Positions 11,584-21,467 of a stretch of 64,000 nt of DNA are shown here, one piece after another. Source of the DNA: Arenimonas caeni (GTDB taxonomy: Bacteria; Pseudomonadota; Gammaproteobacteria; Xanthomonadales; Xanthomonadaceae); assembly GCF_003024235.1 (NCBI RefSeq), contig NZ_KZ679086.1:1-64000 (forward strand), written 5' to 3'. Numbering within the stretch: the stretch's first letter is position 1; every line of letters begins with the position of its first letter. Under the pieces are notes generated by a model. It saw only the letters and a list, made by a program, of their open reading frames with translations, did no database searches and was not told the origin of the DNA. The position numbers and the translations under genes are program-made.

Positions 11584-12269
11584 CCGCCTGCGCCGCCGAC
11601 GCCGTGGTCCCGGCCACCCGCGCCTGGCGGGTGCGCGAGCTGGGCCGGCAGGCCTACGAGCCGGTCTGGCGCGCCATGCAGCGCCTGACCGACACCCGCG
11701 ACGGCGACACCGAGGACGAACTGTGGCTGGTCGAGCACGACCCGGTGTTCACGCTCGGCCAGGCCGGCAAGCCCGAGCACGTGCTGGCCCCGGGCGACAT
11801 CCCGGTGCTGCAGGTCGACCGCGGCGGCCAGGTGACCTACCACGGCCCCGGCCAGATCGTCGCCTACCCGCTGGTGGACCTGCGCCGCCTGGGCATCGGC
11901 GTGCGCGAGCTGGTCTGCCGCATCGAGGCGGCGGTGATCGACGTGCTGGCCCATTACGGCATTCGCGGCGAGCGCCGCGAGGGCGCGCCGGGCATCTATG
12001 TCGACGGCCGCAAGGTCATGGCCCTGGGCCTGAGGGTGCGGCGCGGCTGCAGCTTCCACGGCCTGGCCTTCAACATCGCCATGGACCTCGAGCCCTTCCA
12101 CCGCATCAACCCCTGCGGTTACCAGGGGCTGGAAGTGACCTCGGTGCTAGACTTGGGCGGCCCCGGCGACCCCGCCGCGGTCAAGCCGGTGCTGGTCGAG
12201 GCCCTGTCCCGCCGGCTCGGCCTGCAGGCCCGGCCCGAGCCGGGCCTCCCCGACCTTTCCCCCGCCTGA
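11571..12269 (+). CDS. lipB: Octanoyl-ACP:protein N-octanoyltransferase LipB
   Basis: 232 residues. Transfers octanoate from acyl carrier protein to lipoyl domains of 2-oxoacid dehydrogenases and GcvH. The family motif [12 protein letters not shown] (about residues 84-95) and the catalytic dyad Lys148 (in [11 protein letters not shown]) and Cys182 (in [12 protein letters not shown]) are all visible. The GTG start at 11571 lies within the end of ybeD; a slightly later GTG cannot be excluded. The lipA start follows 7 bases after the stop, forming the two-step lipoylation operon. Confidence 0.96.
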   Translation: MDAVAACAADAVVPATRAWRVRELGRQAYEPVWRAMQRLTDTRDGDTEDELWLVEHDPVFTLGQAGKPEHVLAPGDIPVLQVDRGGQVTYHGPGQIVAYPLVDLRRLGIGVRELVCRIEAAVIDVLAHYGIRGERREGAPGIYVDGRKVMALGLRVRRGCSFHGLAFNIAMDLEPFHRINPCGYQGLEVTSVLDLGGPGDPAAVKPVLVEALSRRLGLQARPEPGLPDLSPA

Positions 12270-12276
12270 CGCCATC

Positions 12277-13284
12277 ATGTCCGATACCCCCGCCAAGACC
12301 ATCCCCCTGCAAGTGCTGGGGTCGCCCCTCGTGGAGGGCCAGAAGCAAGTAGGCGGCGACAAGATCGGCCGAAGTCCGGTCAAGTTCGACGAAAATGCGC
12401 CCATCCTGCGCAAGCCGAGCTGGATCCGGGTGCGCATTCCCTCGGGCAATGCGGTCCAGAAGCTCAAGAGCAAGCTGCGCGAGAACCGGCTGGTCACGGT
12501 CTGCGAGGAGGCCAGCTGCCCGAACATCCACGAGTGCTTCAGCCACGGCACCGCCACCTTCATGATCCTGGGCGAGGTGTGCACGCGCCGCTGCAGCTTC
12601 TGCGACGTCGCCCACGGCCGGCCCAAGCCGCCCGACGCCAGCGAGCCGGCCAACCTGGCGCGCACGATCGCCGACATGGGCTTGCGCTACGTGGTCATTA
12701 CTTCCGTGGATCGCGACGACCTGCGCGACGGCGGCGCCCAGCACTTCGTCGACTGCATCCGCGAGGCGCGCGCGCTGTCTCCGAACCTCAAGATCGAGAT
12801 CCTCACGCCCGACTTCCGCGGCAAGGGCCGCATGGACCGCGCCCTGGAGATCCTGGCGCAGTCGCCGCCGGACGTGTTCAACCACAACCTCGAGACGGTG
12901 CCGCACCTGTACCCGAACGTGCGCCCGGGCGCCGACTACGCCTGGTCGCTGGAGCTGCTCAAGCGCTTCAAGGCCCAGCACCCGGACGTGCCCACCAAGT
13001 CCGGCATCATGCTGGGCCTGGGCGAGACGATGGAGCAGGTGCTCGAGACCCTGCGCGACCTGCGCGCGCACGACGTCGACATGATCACCATCGGCCAGTA
13101 CCTGCAGCCCACGCCGCACCACCACCCGGTGATGCGCTACTGGACGCCGGACGAGTTCAAACAGCTGGAAGTGGCCGGCCAGGAGATGGGCTTCACGCAC
13201 GTCGCCTCCGGGCCGATGGTGCGGTCGTCCTACCACGCCGACAGAATGGCGGCTGAAGCGGGCTTTGTTGCAGACATCCCCTGA
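12277..13284 (+). CDS. lipA: Lipoyl synthase LipA
   Basis: 335 residues. Radical-SAM enzyme inserting two sulfurs into protein-bound octanoyl groups. Both cluster-binding sets are intact: the auxiliary cluster Cys76, Cys81, Cys87 ([12 protein letters not shown]) and the SAM cluster CxxxCxxC at Cys102, Cys106, Cys109 (CTRRCSFC). The C-terminal conserved serine motif near VRSSYHAD, which ligands the auxiliary cluster, is present. Last gene of the mreB-lipA block; prc begins about 110 bases downstream. Confidence 0.98.
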   Translation: MSDTPAKTIPLQVLGSPLVEGQKQVGGDKIGRSPVKFDENAPILRKPSWIRVRIPSGNAVQKLKSKLRENRLVTVCEEASCPNIHECFSHGTATFMILGEVCTRRCSFCDVAHGRPKPPDASEPANLARTIADMGLRYVVITSVDRDDLRDGGAQHFVDCIREARALSPNLKIEILTPDFRGKGRMDRALEILAQSPPDVFNHNLETVPHLYPNVRPGADYAWSLELLKRFKAQHPDVPTKSGIMLGLGETMEQVLETLRDLRAHDVDMITIGQYLQPTPHHHPVMRYWTPDEFKQLEVAGQEMGFTHVASGPMVRSSYHADRMAAEAGFVADIP

Positions 13285-13393
13285 ACGAAGCGCGGGGTAT
13301 GCTCGGTTGGAAGCTGCCCAGGCATCACCAACGGCACACGCCGAGAACCCGCCCCAGGAGCAAGCTGGGCCCCTGAAGCACCGGACCGGAACC

Positions 13394-15562
13394 ATGCTCA
13401 AGCACAAGCTGATCGCCTTCACCGCCACCCTGCCGATCGCCCTGGCGCTCGCCGCCAGCGGCAGCGCGTCCACGCCGGTGGCTTCGGCGCAGCTCGCGCC
13501 CACGGTCGAGCAGCAGGCGGCGGCCCGGCTGGTGTACGGCATCCTGTCCGACAGCCGGTACGTCTATCGCTCCAAGGCGCTCGACGACACGCTTTCGGCC
13601 GAGATCCACCGGCGCTACCTCGATTCGCTCGATTCGCAGAAGCTGTTCTTCACCCGCGACGACATCGCCCGCTTCGAGGCGCAGCGCCTGCGCCACGACG
13701 ACGCCATCAAGTCGCAGGAACTGGCGCCGGCGTTCGACATCTTCGCCACTTACCAGCGCCGGGTCGCCGAGCGCGTGGCCTATGCGCGTTCGCTGCTGGC
13801 CCAGCCCTTCGATTTCTCCAGGGACGAGACCTGGCTCTACGACCGCGAGGAGGCCGACTGGGCCACCGATGCCGCCGAGCTCGACGAGGCCTGGCGCAAG
13901 TACGTCAAGAACGACGCGCTGCGCCTGAAGCTGGCCGGCCGCAGCCAGGACGAGATCCGCAAGACCCTCGACAAGCGTTACGCCGGCATGGCCGAGCGCG
14001 TGGGCGAGCTGCGAAGCGAAGATGCGTTCGAGACCTTCATGAACGCCTACGCCGGGTCGATCGACCCGCACACCAGTTACATGGCGCCGCGCAGCGCCGA
14101 GAACTTCAACATGCAGATGCGCCTCTCGCTCGAGGGCATCGGCGCGGTGCTCCAGCGCCAGGACGAGTTCGTCGTCATCCGCACCATCGTGCCGGGCGGC
14201 CCGGCCGCCGGCAGCGGCCAGCTCAAGGTCGGCGACCGCGTGGTCGCGGTGGGCCAGGGCGAGAAGGGCGCGATGGTCGACGTGGTCGGCTGGCGCATCG
14301 ACGACACCGTGGCGCTGATCCGCGGCAAGAAGGGCACCAAGGTGCGCCTGGACGTGCTGCCGGCCGACGCCGGCGTGGACGCCAAGCCGCAGCAGGTCGT
14401 GATCGTCCGCGACAAGGTCAAGCTCGAACAGCAGGCCGCCCAGAAGCGCATCATCGACGTCGGCGACCGCCGCATCGGCGTGGTCGAACTGCCCACGTTC
14501 TACCTCGACTTCGAGGCCCGCCGCCGTGGCGACGAGGACGCACGCTCGGCCACCGCCGACGTCGCCCGCCTGCTGCGCGAGCTGCGTGCCGAGAAGGTCG
14601 ACGGCGTGGTGGTCGACCTGCGCGACAACGGCGGCGGTTCGCTGCTCGAGGCGGTGGAGCTCACCGGCCTGTTCATCGACACCGGTCCGGTGGTGCAGGT
14701 GAAGGAAACCGGCGGTCGCATCAGCGTCGAGGCCGACGACGAGTCCGGCGTGGCCTGGGACGGCCCGCTGGCCGTGCTGGTCAACCGCACCTCGGCCTCG
14801 GCGTCGGAGATCTTCGCCGCCGCCATCCAGGACTACGGCCGCGGCCTGATCATCGGCGAGCCGACCTTCGGCAAGGGCACGGTGCAGAGCCTGATCGACC
14901 TCGACCGCTTCCCGCGCAAGGACAACGTCAAGTTCGGCCAGGTCAAGCTGACCGTGGCGCAGTTCTTCCGCGTCGAGGGCGGCACCACCCAGCACGCCGG
15001 CGTGGTGCCCGACCTGCAGTTCCCGGTCAGCCTCGACGCCACCGAATACGGCGAGAGCACCTACGACAACGCGCTGCCGGCCACGCGCATCAAGCGCGCG
15101 CCGCACAGCAGCCTGGGCAACCTCTCGGCGCTGACGCCGCAGCTGGTGGCCAACCACGAGGCGCGCGTCGCCAAGGACCGCGAGTTCCAGTGGTGGGCCG
15201 AAGACGTGGCGCGCTTCCGCGCCGAGCGCGAGCGCAAGCAGATTTCGCTCAACGAGGCCGTGCGCCGCGCCGAGCGCGACCGCCTGGAGGCCGAGCGCAA
15301 GCAGAGGCAGGAAGAGCGCATCGCCGCCGGCCTGGCCGATCCGGAAGACAGCACCCGCCTGGTCGATGACGGCCTGGCGGTCAGCGAGCGCCCGGTGGCC
15401 GAACAGGCGGCCGAGGAAGAGGCGGCCAGGAGCCGTCCGGACCCGCTGCTGCGCGAGTCGGCGACCATCCTCGCCGATGCGCTCGACCTGCTGTCGGCCG
15501 ACGGCCAGCTCACCGCCCAGGTGCTGCCGCTGACCCGCCAGCCCACCGTCTGGGCCGAATGA
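13394..15562 (+). CDS. prc: Tail-specific protease Prc (Tsp)
   Basis: 722 residues. Periplasmic S41 protease that degrades proteins with non-polar C-termini and, in E. coli, trims peptidoglycan hydrolases. Signal peptide residues about 1-25. A long helical N-terminal region (TSP/IRBP-like) is followed by the PDZ domain (about residues 240-325) and the S41 domain. The Ser/Lys dyad is Ser469 (NRTSASASEIF) and Lys494 (EPTFGKGT), spaced as in E. coli Tsp. A charged C-terminal helical domain completes the protein. The ATG at 13394 was chosen over upstream in-frame starts because it directly opens the signal peptide. A TATGCT-like -10 lies upstream. Confidence 0.95.
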   Translation: MLKHKLIAFTATLPIALALAASGSASTPVASAQLAPTVEQQAAARLVYGILSDSRYVYRSKALDDTLSAEIHRRYLDSLDSQKLFFTRDDIARFEAQRLRHDDAIKSQELAPAFDIFATYQRRVAERVAYARSLLAQPFDFSRDETWLYDREEADWATDAAELDEAWRKYVKNDALRLKLAGRSQDEIRKTLDKRYAGMAERVGELRSEDAFETFMNAYAGSIDPHTSYMAPRSAENFNMQMRLSLEGIGAVLQRQDEFVVIRTIVPGGPAAGSGQLKVGDRVVAVGQGEKGAMVDVVGWRIDDTVALIRGKKGTKVRLDVLPADAGVDAKPQQVVIVRDKVKLEQQAAQKRIIDVGDRRIGVVELPTFYLDFEARRRGDEDARSATADVARLLRELRAEKVDGVVVDLRDNGGGSLLEAVELTGLFIDTGPVVQVKETGGRISVEADDESGVAWDGPLAVLVNRTSASASEIFAAAIQDYGRGLIIGEPTFGKGTVQSLIDLDRFPRKDNVKFGQVKLTVAQFFRVEGGTTQHAGVVPDLQFPVSLDATEYGESTYDNALPATRIKRAPHSSLGNLSALTPQLVANHEARVAKDREFQWWAEDVARFRAERERKQISLNEAVRRAERDRLEAERKQRQEERIAAGLADPEDSTRLVDDGLAVSERPVAEQAAEEEAARSRPDPLLRESATILADALDLLSADGQLTAQVLPLTRQPTVWAE

Positions 15563-15618
15563 GCGACAGCGCAAGAAGCGGATAGCCGGCCCCCGAGGGG
15601 CTGGCTACGCTGGCCACC

Positions 15619-16479
15619 ATGGACAGCATCGCCCCCGCCCCCGACCCCCGCCTCGAGCAGGCCCGGCGCCTGCTCGACGAGCAGGAACTCGGCCTGGCCG
15701 CCCTGGCCCGAGCCGTCGGCCTCAGCCCCACCCACCTGCAGCGGCGCTTCCGCGGCGCCTACGGGCTGAGCCCGGCCGAATACCTGGCGCAGCGCCGCCT
15801 CGACGGGCTCAAGCGCGGCCTGCGCGCGGGCAGCGACGTCACCCGCGCGCTGTATGACGCCGGCTATGGCTCGCCCAGCCGCGTCTACGAACACGGCGCC
15901 GCCCGCCTGGGCATGGCGCCCCAGGCCTACCGCCGCGGCGGCGAGGGCCTGTGCCTGCGCTGGTCGGTGATCGACACCGCGCTCGGCCAGGCCCTGGTGG
16001 CGGTGACCGAGCGCGGCGTGTGCGCCGTGCTGCTGGGCGAAGACGCGGCGGTCCTGGAGGCCGGCCTGCGCGCCGAATTCCCGAAGGCCCGCCTCGAGCG
16101 CGTGGACGCCGGCCGCGACGAGTTCCTGGCGCCGCGCGTGCGCGCCGTGGCCGACGCGCTGGCGCGCCGCCCCTGGGCGGTGCCGGTGGAGCTGGTGGGC
16201 ACGGCCTTCCAGCGCCGCGTGTGGGAGGCGCTGATGCGCATCCCGCCGGGCGAGACGCGCAGCTATGCCGCGCTGGCCGAGTCGCTGGGCATGCCGCGCG
16301 GCGCCCGCGCCGTGGCGCGCGCCTGCGCCGGCAACCGGCTCGCCGTGCTGGTGCCCTGCCACCGCGTCATCCGCGGCGACGGCAGCCTGGGCGGATATCG
16401 CTGGGGATTGCCCCGCAAGCAGGCCCTGCTAGAGGCCGAACAAGGACGCCGGCCACCGGCAAAGCAGCAGACCGCATGA
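15619..16479 (+). CDS. AraC-type/O6-methylguanine-DNA methyltransferase fusion (Ada without its zinc domain)
   Basis: 286 residues. Residues about 10-108 form an AraC-type double helix-turn-helix (LAALARAVGLSPTHLQRRF, then ALYDAGYGSPSRVYE). Residues about 112-280 form the suicide alkyltransferase, with the acceptor Cys247 in PCHRVI and a ribonuclease-like N-lobe. Full E. coli Ada has a further N-terminal zinc domain with Cys38, which senses methylphosphotriesters; it is absent, so classical Ada self-activation should not work. Repair of O6-alkylguanine is expected. TACGCT ends 7 bases before the ATG with no Shine-Dalgarno. The stop overlaps the next gene (ATGA). Confidence 0.9.
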   Translation: MDSIAPAPDPRLEQARRLLDEQELGLAALARAVGLSPTHLQRRFRGAYGLSPAEYLAQRRLDGLKRGLRAGSDVTRALYDAGYGSPSRVYEHGAARLGMAPQAYRRGGEGLCLRWSVIDTALGQALVAVTERGVCAVLLGEDAAVLEAGLRAEFPKARLERVDAGRDEFLAPRVRAVADALARRPWAVPVELVGTAFQRRVWEALMRIPPGETRSYAALAESLGMPRGARAVARACAGNRLAVLVPCHRVIRGDGSLGGYRWGLPRKQALLEAEQGRRPPAKQQTA

Positions 16480-17363
16480 ATCCCGCCACCCCCGCGCCCC
16501 CGTCCGCCCTCGCGGTCGGCCTGGCGCTCGCCTCGGTCTACCTGGTCTGGGGCTCGACCTACCTGGCCATCCGCTACGGGCTGGAAGGTTACCCGCCCTT
16601 CCTGATGGGCAGCCTCCGCTTCATCGCCGCCAGCCTGGTCTTCTATGCCTTCCTGCGCTGGCGCGGCCACGCGCCGCCGACGCGTGCGCAGTGGAAGAAC
16701 GCGGCGGTGATGGGCCTTTTCATGATGCTGCTGGGCAATGGCCTGGTGAATTTCGCCGAGCAGACGGTGTCCTCGGGCCTGGCCGCGGTGGCGGTGGCCT
16801 CGATGCCGCTCTGGGCCGGGCTGTTCGGCGTGATGCGCGGCCAGCACCCGAGCCGCGGCGAGTGGCTGGGCCTGGCGATCGGTTTCGTCGGCGTGGTCTG
16901 GCTCAACCTCGGCGGCGAGATGCGCGCCAGCGTCGGCGGCATGCTCGCGCTGCTGCTGGCGCCGATCGCCTGGGCCTTCGGCTCGGTCTGGAGCCGGGGC
17001 CGCGACCTGCCGGCGCCCTTCATGAGCACGGCCGCGCAGATGCTCTGCGGCGGCGTGGCGATGGGCGTGCTGGGCCTGCTGCTCGGCGAACGCATCACCG
17101 AAGCGCCGCCGCTGTCGGCGACGCTGGCGGTGGGTTACCTGGCGGCCTTCGGCTCCATCCTGGCCTTCAGCGCCTACGTCTGGCTGCTGCACAACGTGCG
17201 CCCGGCGCTGGCCACCAGCTACGCCTACGTCAACCCGCCGATCGCGGTGCTGCTGGGCGCGCTGCTGCTCAAGGAACGCGTGGCCTGGGACTCGATCGGC
17301 GCCATGGCCGTCATCCTCGGCGGCGTGCTCATCATCACCCGCGCCAAGGCCCGCGGCGCCTGA
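16476..17363 (+). CDS. EamA/DMT-family transporter (YedA-like)
   Basis: 295 residues with ten hydrophobic segments in two EamA repeats. The first repeat begins ASVYLVWGSTYLAIRYGLEGYPPF, the usual RhaT/YedA signature. Probable proton-driven exporter of small metabolites; the substrate is unknown. Translation is coupled to the Ada-like gene by a 4-base overlap, suggesting co-expression, although a functional link to DNA repair would be speculative. Convergent with rarD, 10 bases away, with no clear terminator between them. Confidence 0.85.
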   Translation: MNPATPAPPSALAVGLALASVYLVWGSTYLAIRYGLEGYPPFLMGSLRFIAASLVFYAFLRWRGHAPPTRAQWKNAAVMGLFMMLLGNGLVNFAEQTVSSGLAAVAVASMPLWAGLFGVMRGQHPSRGEWLGLAIGFVGVVWLNLGGEMRASVGGMLALLLAPIAWAFGSVWSRGRDLPAPFMSTAAQMLCGGVAMGVLGLLLGERITEAPPLSATLAVGYLAAFGSILAFSAYVWLLHNVRPALATSYAYVNPPIAVLLGALLLKERVAWDSIGAMAVILGGVLIITRAKARGA

Positions 17364-17373
17364 AAGAAGCTGC

Positions 17374-18333
17374 TCAGCGGGGCGGGGCGGCGCCGTCCTG
17401 GGCGGGCACTTCCCCGGCGACGTGTTCCCGGGCGGCGCGCAGGGGCTGGCGGCGGGCGCGGCGCCAGCCGTCGGTGGCGTAGAGGGCCAGCGCGATCCAG
17501 ATCAGGGCGAACCCGACCGCCTGGCTGCCGCTGAAGGCTTCGCCCAGCAGCAGCACGCCGGTGAGCAGCTGCAGCGTGGGCGAGATGTACTGCAGGATGC
17601 CCACGAGGGAATACGGGATGCGGCGCGCGCCGTAGGCGAAACCGATCAGCGGCAGCGCCGTCAGCGCGCCGCCCACCACCAGCAGCACGTCGCTGCCGAC
17701 GTCGCCGTCGAGGAAGGCCGCCACGCCGCGGTGCTGCTCCCAGGCCAGCCAGGCCAGCGCCGGCAGCAGCAGGAACAGGCTCTCGATGGCCAAGCCCGGG
17801 ATCGCATCCACGTGCGCCGTCTTCCGGATCAGCCCGTAGCAGGCGAAGCTCAGCGCCAGCGCCAGCGCGATCCAGGGCGGGTCGCCGTGCAGGAAGGCCA
17901 GCCACAGCACGCCCGCCGCCGCGAAGGCCACCGCCGTCCACTGCGCGCGGTTGAGCCGCTCGCCCAGCACCAGCACGCCGATCAGCACGTTCACCAGCGG
18001 GTTGATGAAGTAGCCCAGGCTGGCCTCGACCACCCGGCCGTTGGTCACCGCCCAGATGTACACGCCCCAGTTGAAGCTGATCAGCAGCGCCGACAGGAGC
18101 AGCAGCCCGCCTACGCGCGGCCGCGCCAGCGCCTGCCGCAGCCAGCGCGAGCCCTCGCGCAGCACCAGCCAGCCGACCACGAACACCGCGCACCAGATGA
18201 TGCGGTGGGCGATGATCTGCAGCGAAGGCACGTGCTTGAGCATCACCCAGTACAGCGGGAACACGCCCCACAGCACGTACGAAGCGATGGCGGCGCTCAG
18301 GCCCTTGCGGTCGATGGCGGGGGATGGGCTCAC
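17374..18333 (-). CDS. rarD: EamA-family transporter RarD
   Basis: 319 residues with ten membrane segments. The N-terminus (GLSAAIASYVLWGVFPLYWVML) and the following SLQIIAHRIIW motif identify the RarD subfamily of drug/metabolite transporters. RarD is annotated as a chloramphenicol-sensitivity protein, but its physiological substrate is not settled. The C-terminal 35 residues are Arg/Ala-rich and cytoplasmic. It faces the preceding EamA gene tail to tail. Confidence 0.88.
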   Translation of the reverse strand: MSPSPAIDRKGLSAAIASYVLWGVFPLYWVMLKHVPSLQIIAHRIIWCAVFVVGWLVLREGSRWLRQALARPRVGGLLLLSALLISFNWGVYIWAVTNGRVVEASLGYFINPLVNVLIGVLVLGERLNRAQWTAVAFAAAGVLWLAFLHGDPPWIALALALSFACYGLIRKTAHVDAIPGLAIESLFLLLPALAWLAWEQHRGVAAFLDGDVGSDVLLVVGGALTALPLIGFAYGARRIPYSLVGILQYISPTLQLLTGVLLLGEAFSGSQAVGFALIWIALALYATDGWRRARRQPLRAAREHVAGEVPAQDGAAPPR

Positions 18334-18412
18334 GGGGTGCTCCGGCAGGGTCCGCGATTATCCGCCGCCCCGTGCCCTCGTGGCTGCAACGGTGTGGTGC
18401 CCGGCGCCGCGG

Positions 18413-19025
18413 CTAGCGGATGCCGAGCAGGCGGTCCGTGATCTTCTTCATGCGCGGTGCCAGGGCCTCCAGGCGGGACAGCACCTGCTCCGGCGAAAGC
18501 CGGTCGGGGTTGTCCGTGAGGTAGGCCGACTCGAGCAGCACGTCGATGGATTCATCGTCCATGCCGGGGTGCCAGCCGGCGACGGGAGGGGGCGAGACGC
18601 GAGCGCGCAGGACGGCTGCTGCGTCCGCCACCAGGAAAGGATCCTTGTCCAGGGGGTTGAGTGCGATCCTGAGCACGCCGTAGCGGCCGCGCGACGGCTG
18701 CAGTTTCCCGCTCATCAGCGGGGCGATCCACGGCATCCGCCCGAGGTAACGGGCCGGCTGGGAAACGCCCAGCAACAGTAAGCGAATGGCCCTTGAACCG
18801 GAGGGTCGGCGCGAGCGCCGCTTCGCATCCGGCCGCGAGCCTGAGGATCTGGCGCCTGCAGGCCAACAGGCCCAGCAGGCCCGCCGCGATGACGGCCACG
18901 TGCTGCACCACGTAGCGCAGCGGCGACACGCCCGCTTCGATCGCGAAGCGGAATATCCCGAAGGCCATGACCAGCACGCAGGCGCCCGCCAGGGCCAGCC
19001 AGAACATTCGCTTCAGGTAGTACAT
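18413..19025 (-). pseudogene. Hypothetical membrane-anchored protein, apparent frameshift
   Basis: Two reading frames look like halves of one gene. The first, from the ATG at 19025, encodes two membrane segments (YYLKRMFWLALAGACVLVMA, then a second around residues 36-55) and runs sensibly to about 18785. It then turns into Arg/Pro-rich nonsense. From about 18780 an overlapping frame continues with plausible protein (LLLGVSQPARYLGRMPWIAP, then a soluble domain ending KKITDRLLGIR) to the stop at 18413. A one-base indel near 18778-18788 would join them. If there is no frameshift, these are a 157-residue protein and a 120-residue ORF starting with TTG at 18775. No family was recognised. Confidence 0.5.
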
Positions 19026-19098
19026 CGGGGGCTCGCGGGGGGCGCCGCGCGACTGGCCGCACTGCGTCCACCCCCGGCAAGCCGGCGCTGCCAGGGCG

Positions 19099-20283
19099 TC
19101 AGGCCGTGCGCAGCGCCGTGGTCACCTGCATGCGGGCGGCGCGCAGCGCCGGCAGCAGGCCGCCGATGAAGCCGATGACCATCGCGATCACCAGGCCGGT
19201 CAGCACCAGCCGCGGCGTCACCGCGAACTCGAACACCACCTGGGTGAAGCTGGCCTGGCTCAGTGTCGACACCGACAGGCCGTTGAACAGCAGGTAGGCC
19301 GCGATGGCGCCAACGATGCCGCCCAGCAGGGACAGCAGCACCGCCTCGACCATCACCGAGGCCAGCACCGGCGTGCCGCCGAAGCCGATGGCGCGCAGGG
19401 TGGCGATTTCGCGGGTGCGCGCCGACACCGCGGCGTACATGGTGTTGAGCGCCGCGAAGATCGCGCCCAGGCCCATGATGAAGGTGACGACGAAGGCCAG
19501 GGCCTCGATGGTCTGCCGCACGCCGCGGGTCTGGGCGCTGTAGTAGGTCTTCTCTTCGGTCACGTCCACGGCCAGCCGCGGGTCGGCCGCCAGCGCCGCG
19601 CGCAGGGTCTCGATGGCCGCAGGCGATTCGAGCCCGACGCGGACCGCGCTGACCGAGTTGCCGCGGTTGAAGGTCGACTGCGCCGTGCCCAGGTCGACCC
19701 AGGCCTCGCTGTCGTTGGCGTCGCCGGCCTCGAAGTGGCCGACGATGGTCCAGTCCGAGCCGCGCAGGCGCAGGGTGTCCCCCAGGGACGTGCCGGCGAA
19801 CTGGCCGGCGAGGCCGGCGCCGACGATCACCTCGCGCTTGCCCGGCTCGAAGGCGCGGCCGGCGGTGATGCGCAACTGCGGGCGGATTGCGAACGAGGCC
19901 GGCTCGACGCCGCGCAGGGTGACGTTGGCGACCGCGGCCGGGTCGTCGCGGCGGGCCAGCTCGGTGATCACCATCAGCTCGCCGGCGGCGAGCGGCTGGC
20001 CGTCCGGGCCCTTGCGGATGCCGGGGCCGAGCTTGATCAGCTGGGCGCTGTCGCCGCCGAAGCCGGAGTTGAGTTCGGCGCCGGACTGGCCGCGCAGCAC
20101 GATCGCGTTGTCATCGCGGCCGGCCGACTGCAGCGTGGTGGAGAAGCCGTTGGCCATCGCCAGCAGGGCGGTGAACACCGCCACCACGCCGGCCAGGCCG
20201 ATGACGATGACCAGCGAGGGGCCCCAGCGCTCGGGGATGGCGCGCACGTTCATCAGGGTGATGGCGAGGATCTGCTTGAGCAC
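19099..20283 (-). CDS. ABC transporter permease, FtsX/MacB type (second of two)
   Basis: 394 residues. One N-terminal membrane helix (around residue 25-45), a large periplasmic MacB-PCD-like domain (residues about 60-265), then three C-terminal helices with the FtsX core (GLGAIFAALNTMYAAVSARTRE and ATLRAIGF). Last gene of a four-gene operon (adaptor, ATPase, two permeases), 10 bases after the preceding permease. The pair should form a heterodimeric mechanotransmission-type exporter of the MacB/LolCDE superfamily. The substrate is unknown. Confidence 0.88.
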   Translation of the reverse strand: MLKQILAITLMNVRAIPERWGPSLVIVIGLAGVVAVFTALLAMANGFSTTLQSAGRDDNAIVLRGQSGAELNSGFGGDSAQLIKLGPGIRKGPDGQPLAAGELMVITELARRDDPAAVANVTLRGVEPASFAIRPQLRITAGRAFEPGKREVIVGAGLAGQFAGTSLGDTLRLRGSDWTIVGHFEAGDANDSEAWVDLGTAQSTFNRGNSVSAVRVGLESPAAIETLRAALAADPRLAVDVTEEKTYYSAQTRGVRQTIEALAFVVTFIMGLGAIFAALNTMYAAVSARTREIATLRAIGFGGTPVLASVMVEAVLLSLLGGIVGAIAAYLLFNGLSVSTLSQASFTQVVFEFAVTPRLVLTGLVIAMVIGFIGGLLPALRAARMQVTTALRTA

Positions 20284-20293
20284 GGGAGTCTCC

Positions 20294-21457
20294 TCAGCGG
20301 CCCGCGAGGGCGTCGACGATGCGCAGGCGGCGCGCCCGCAGCGCGGGCATCAGGCCGACCGCGAGGCTCAGCACGATGATGGCGGCCAGGCCGGCCAGCC
20401 ACACCTGCGTCGTCAGGATGATCGGCGGCAGGAAACCGCCGGCGGCCTGGCTGATGCCCTGGCTCAGGAACCACGCGATCCCCAGCCCGAGCAGGCCGCC
20501 GATGGCGCACAGCGCCAGGGTCTCGGCCAGGACGAAGCCGAGCACGGCGTTGTCGGTGAAGCCGAGCGTCTTGAGCACGGCGAACTGCGGCACCCGCTCG
20601 CGCACGCTCTGCGCCATCGTGTTGCCGACCACCAGCAGCAGGGTGAAGAACACCGCGAACAGGATCCAGCGCAGCATCAGGCCGATGTCGCCGAGCTGCT
20701 TGAGGAAGTTCACGTTGAAGTCCTTCTCCGACATCGTGCGGGTTTCGTCGGAGGTGTTCTCGAAGCGCTGGTCGATGCTGCGGGCGATCGCCTCGGCCAT
20801 GCCGGGGTCCTCGATGCGCAGTGCGAACATGCCGGCCAGGCCGCCGCCGAACATCGCGGCCTCGGCGAAGTAGGCGTGGTTGATGTACAGGCCGCCGGTC
20901 TGGGCCTGCCACTGCTCGTCGATGCCATCGTAGATGCCAACGACCTCGAACTCCCAATCCTTGCTGCCGTTCTTCTGCGGGAAGATGTTCGAGGCCAGCG
21001 GCACGCGGTCGCCGACCTTCCAGCCGGTGCGGTCGGCGACCTGGCGGCCGACGATCATGCCGGTGCGGGTGCGCGCGAAAGCCTGCCAGTGTTCCTCCGG
21101 CATCACCCATTCGGGGTAGACGGCGTGCAGCCGCTCCGGATCGACCGCGAAGGTGAAGATCTCGGTGTTGTCGGCCTTGTTCACGCCGCCGAACCACTGC
21201 TGGTACATGGCCCGCTGCACGCCCGGGATGGCGTCGATCTCCGGCACCATGCGCATCGGCAGCGAGTTCGTGAACGACACCCGCGACTGGGTGACCAGGC
21301 GGGTGGCGCCGACGAAGTCGGCGCCGCTGCTGAAGACCACGATCACGGCCTGCAGCAGGCCGAACAGCGTGAACGCGGTGACCACCGACAGCAGGGTCAG
21401 CCAGGTGCGTCCCTTGCGGTGGAAGAGGTTGGCGAGGACCAGTCCGGTGCGGGTCAT
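20294..21457 (-). CDS. ABC transporter permease, FtsX/MacB type (first of two)
   Basis: 387 residues with the same topology as its neighbour: a first helix near residues 18-40 (TLLSVVTAFTLFGLLQAVIV), a periplasmic domain, then three helices with VGNTMAQSVRERVPQFAVLKTLGFTD, the typical FtsX cytosolic coupling motif. The two permeases share architecture but little sequence, consistent with a heterodimer. It lies 10 bases after the ATPase gene and 10 bases before the other permease. Confidence 0.88.
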   Translation of the reverse strand: MTRTGLVLANLFHRKGRTWLTLLSVVTAFTLFGLLQAVIVVFSSGADFVGATRLVTQSRVSFTNSLPMRMVPEIDAIPGVQRAMYQQWFGGVNKADNTEIFTFAVDPERLHAVYPEWVMPEEHWQAFARTRTGMIVGRQVADRTGWKVGDRVPLASNIFPQKNGSKDWEFEVVGIYDGIDEQWQAQTGGLYINHAYFAEAAMFGGGLAGMFALRIEDPGMAEAIARSIDQRFENTSDETRTMSEKDFNVNFLKQLGDIGLMLRWILFAVFFTLLLVVGNTMAQSVRERVPQFAVLKTLGFTDNAVLGFVLAETLALCAIGGLLGLGIAWFLSQGISQAAGGFLPPIILTTQVWLAGLAAIIVLSLAVGLMPALRARRLRIVDALAGR

Positions 21458-21467
21458 GGCGGCGTCC

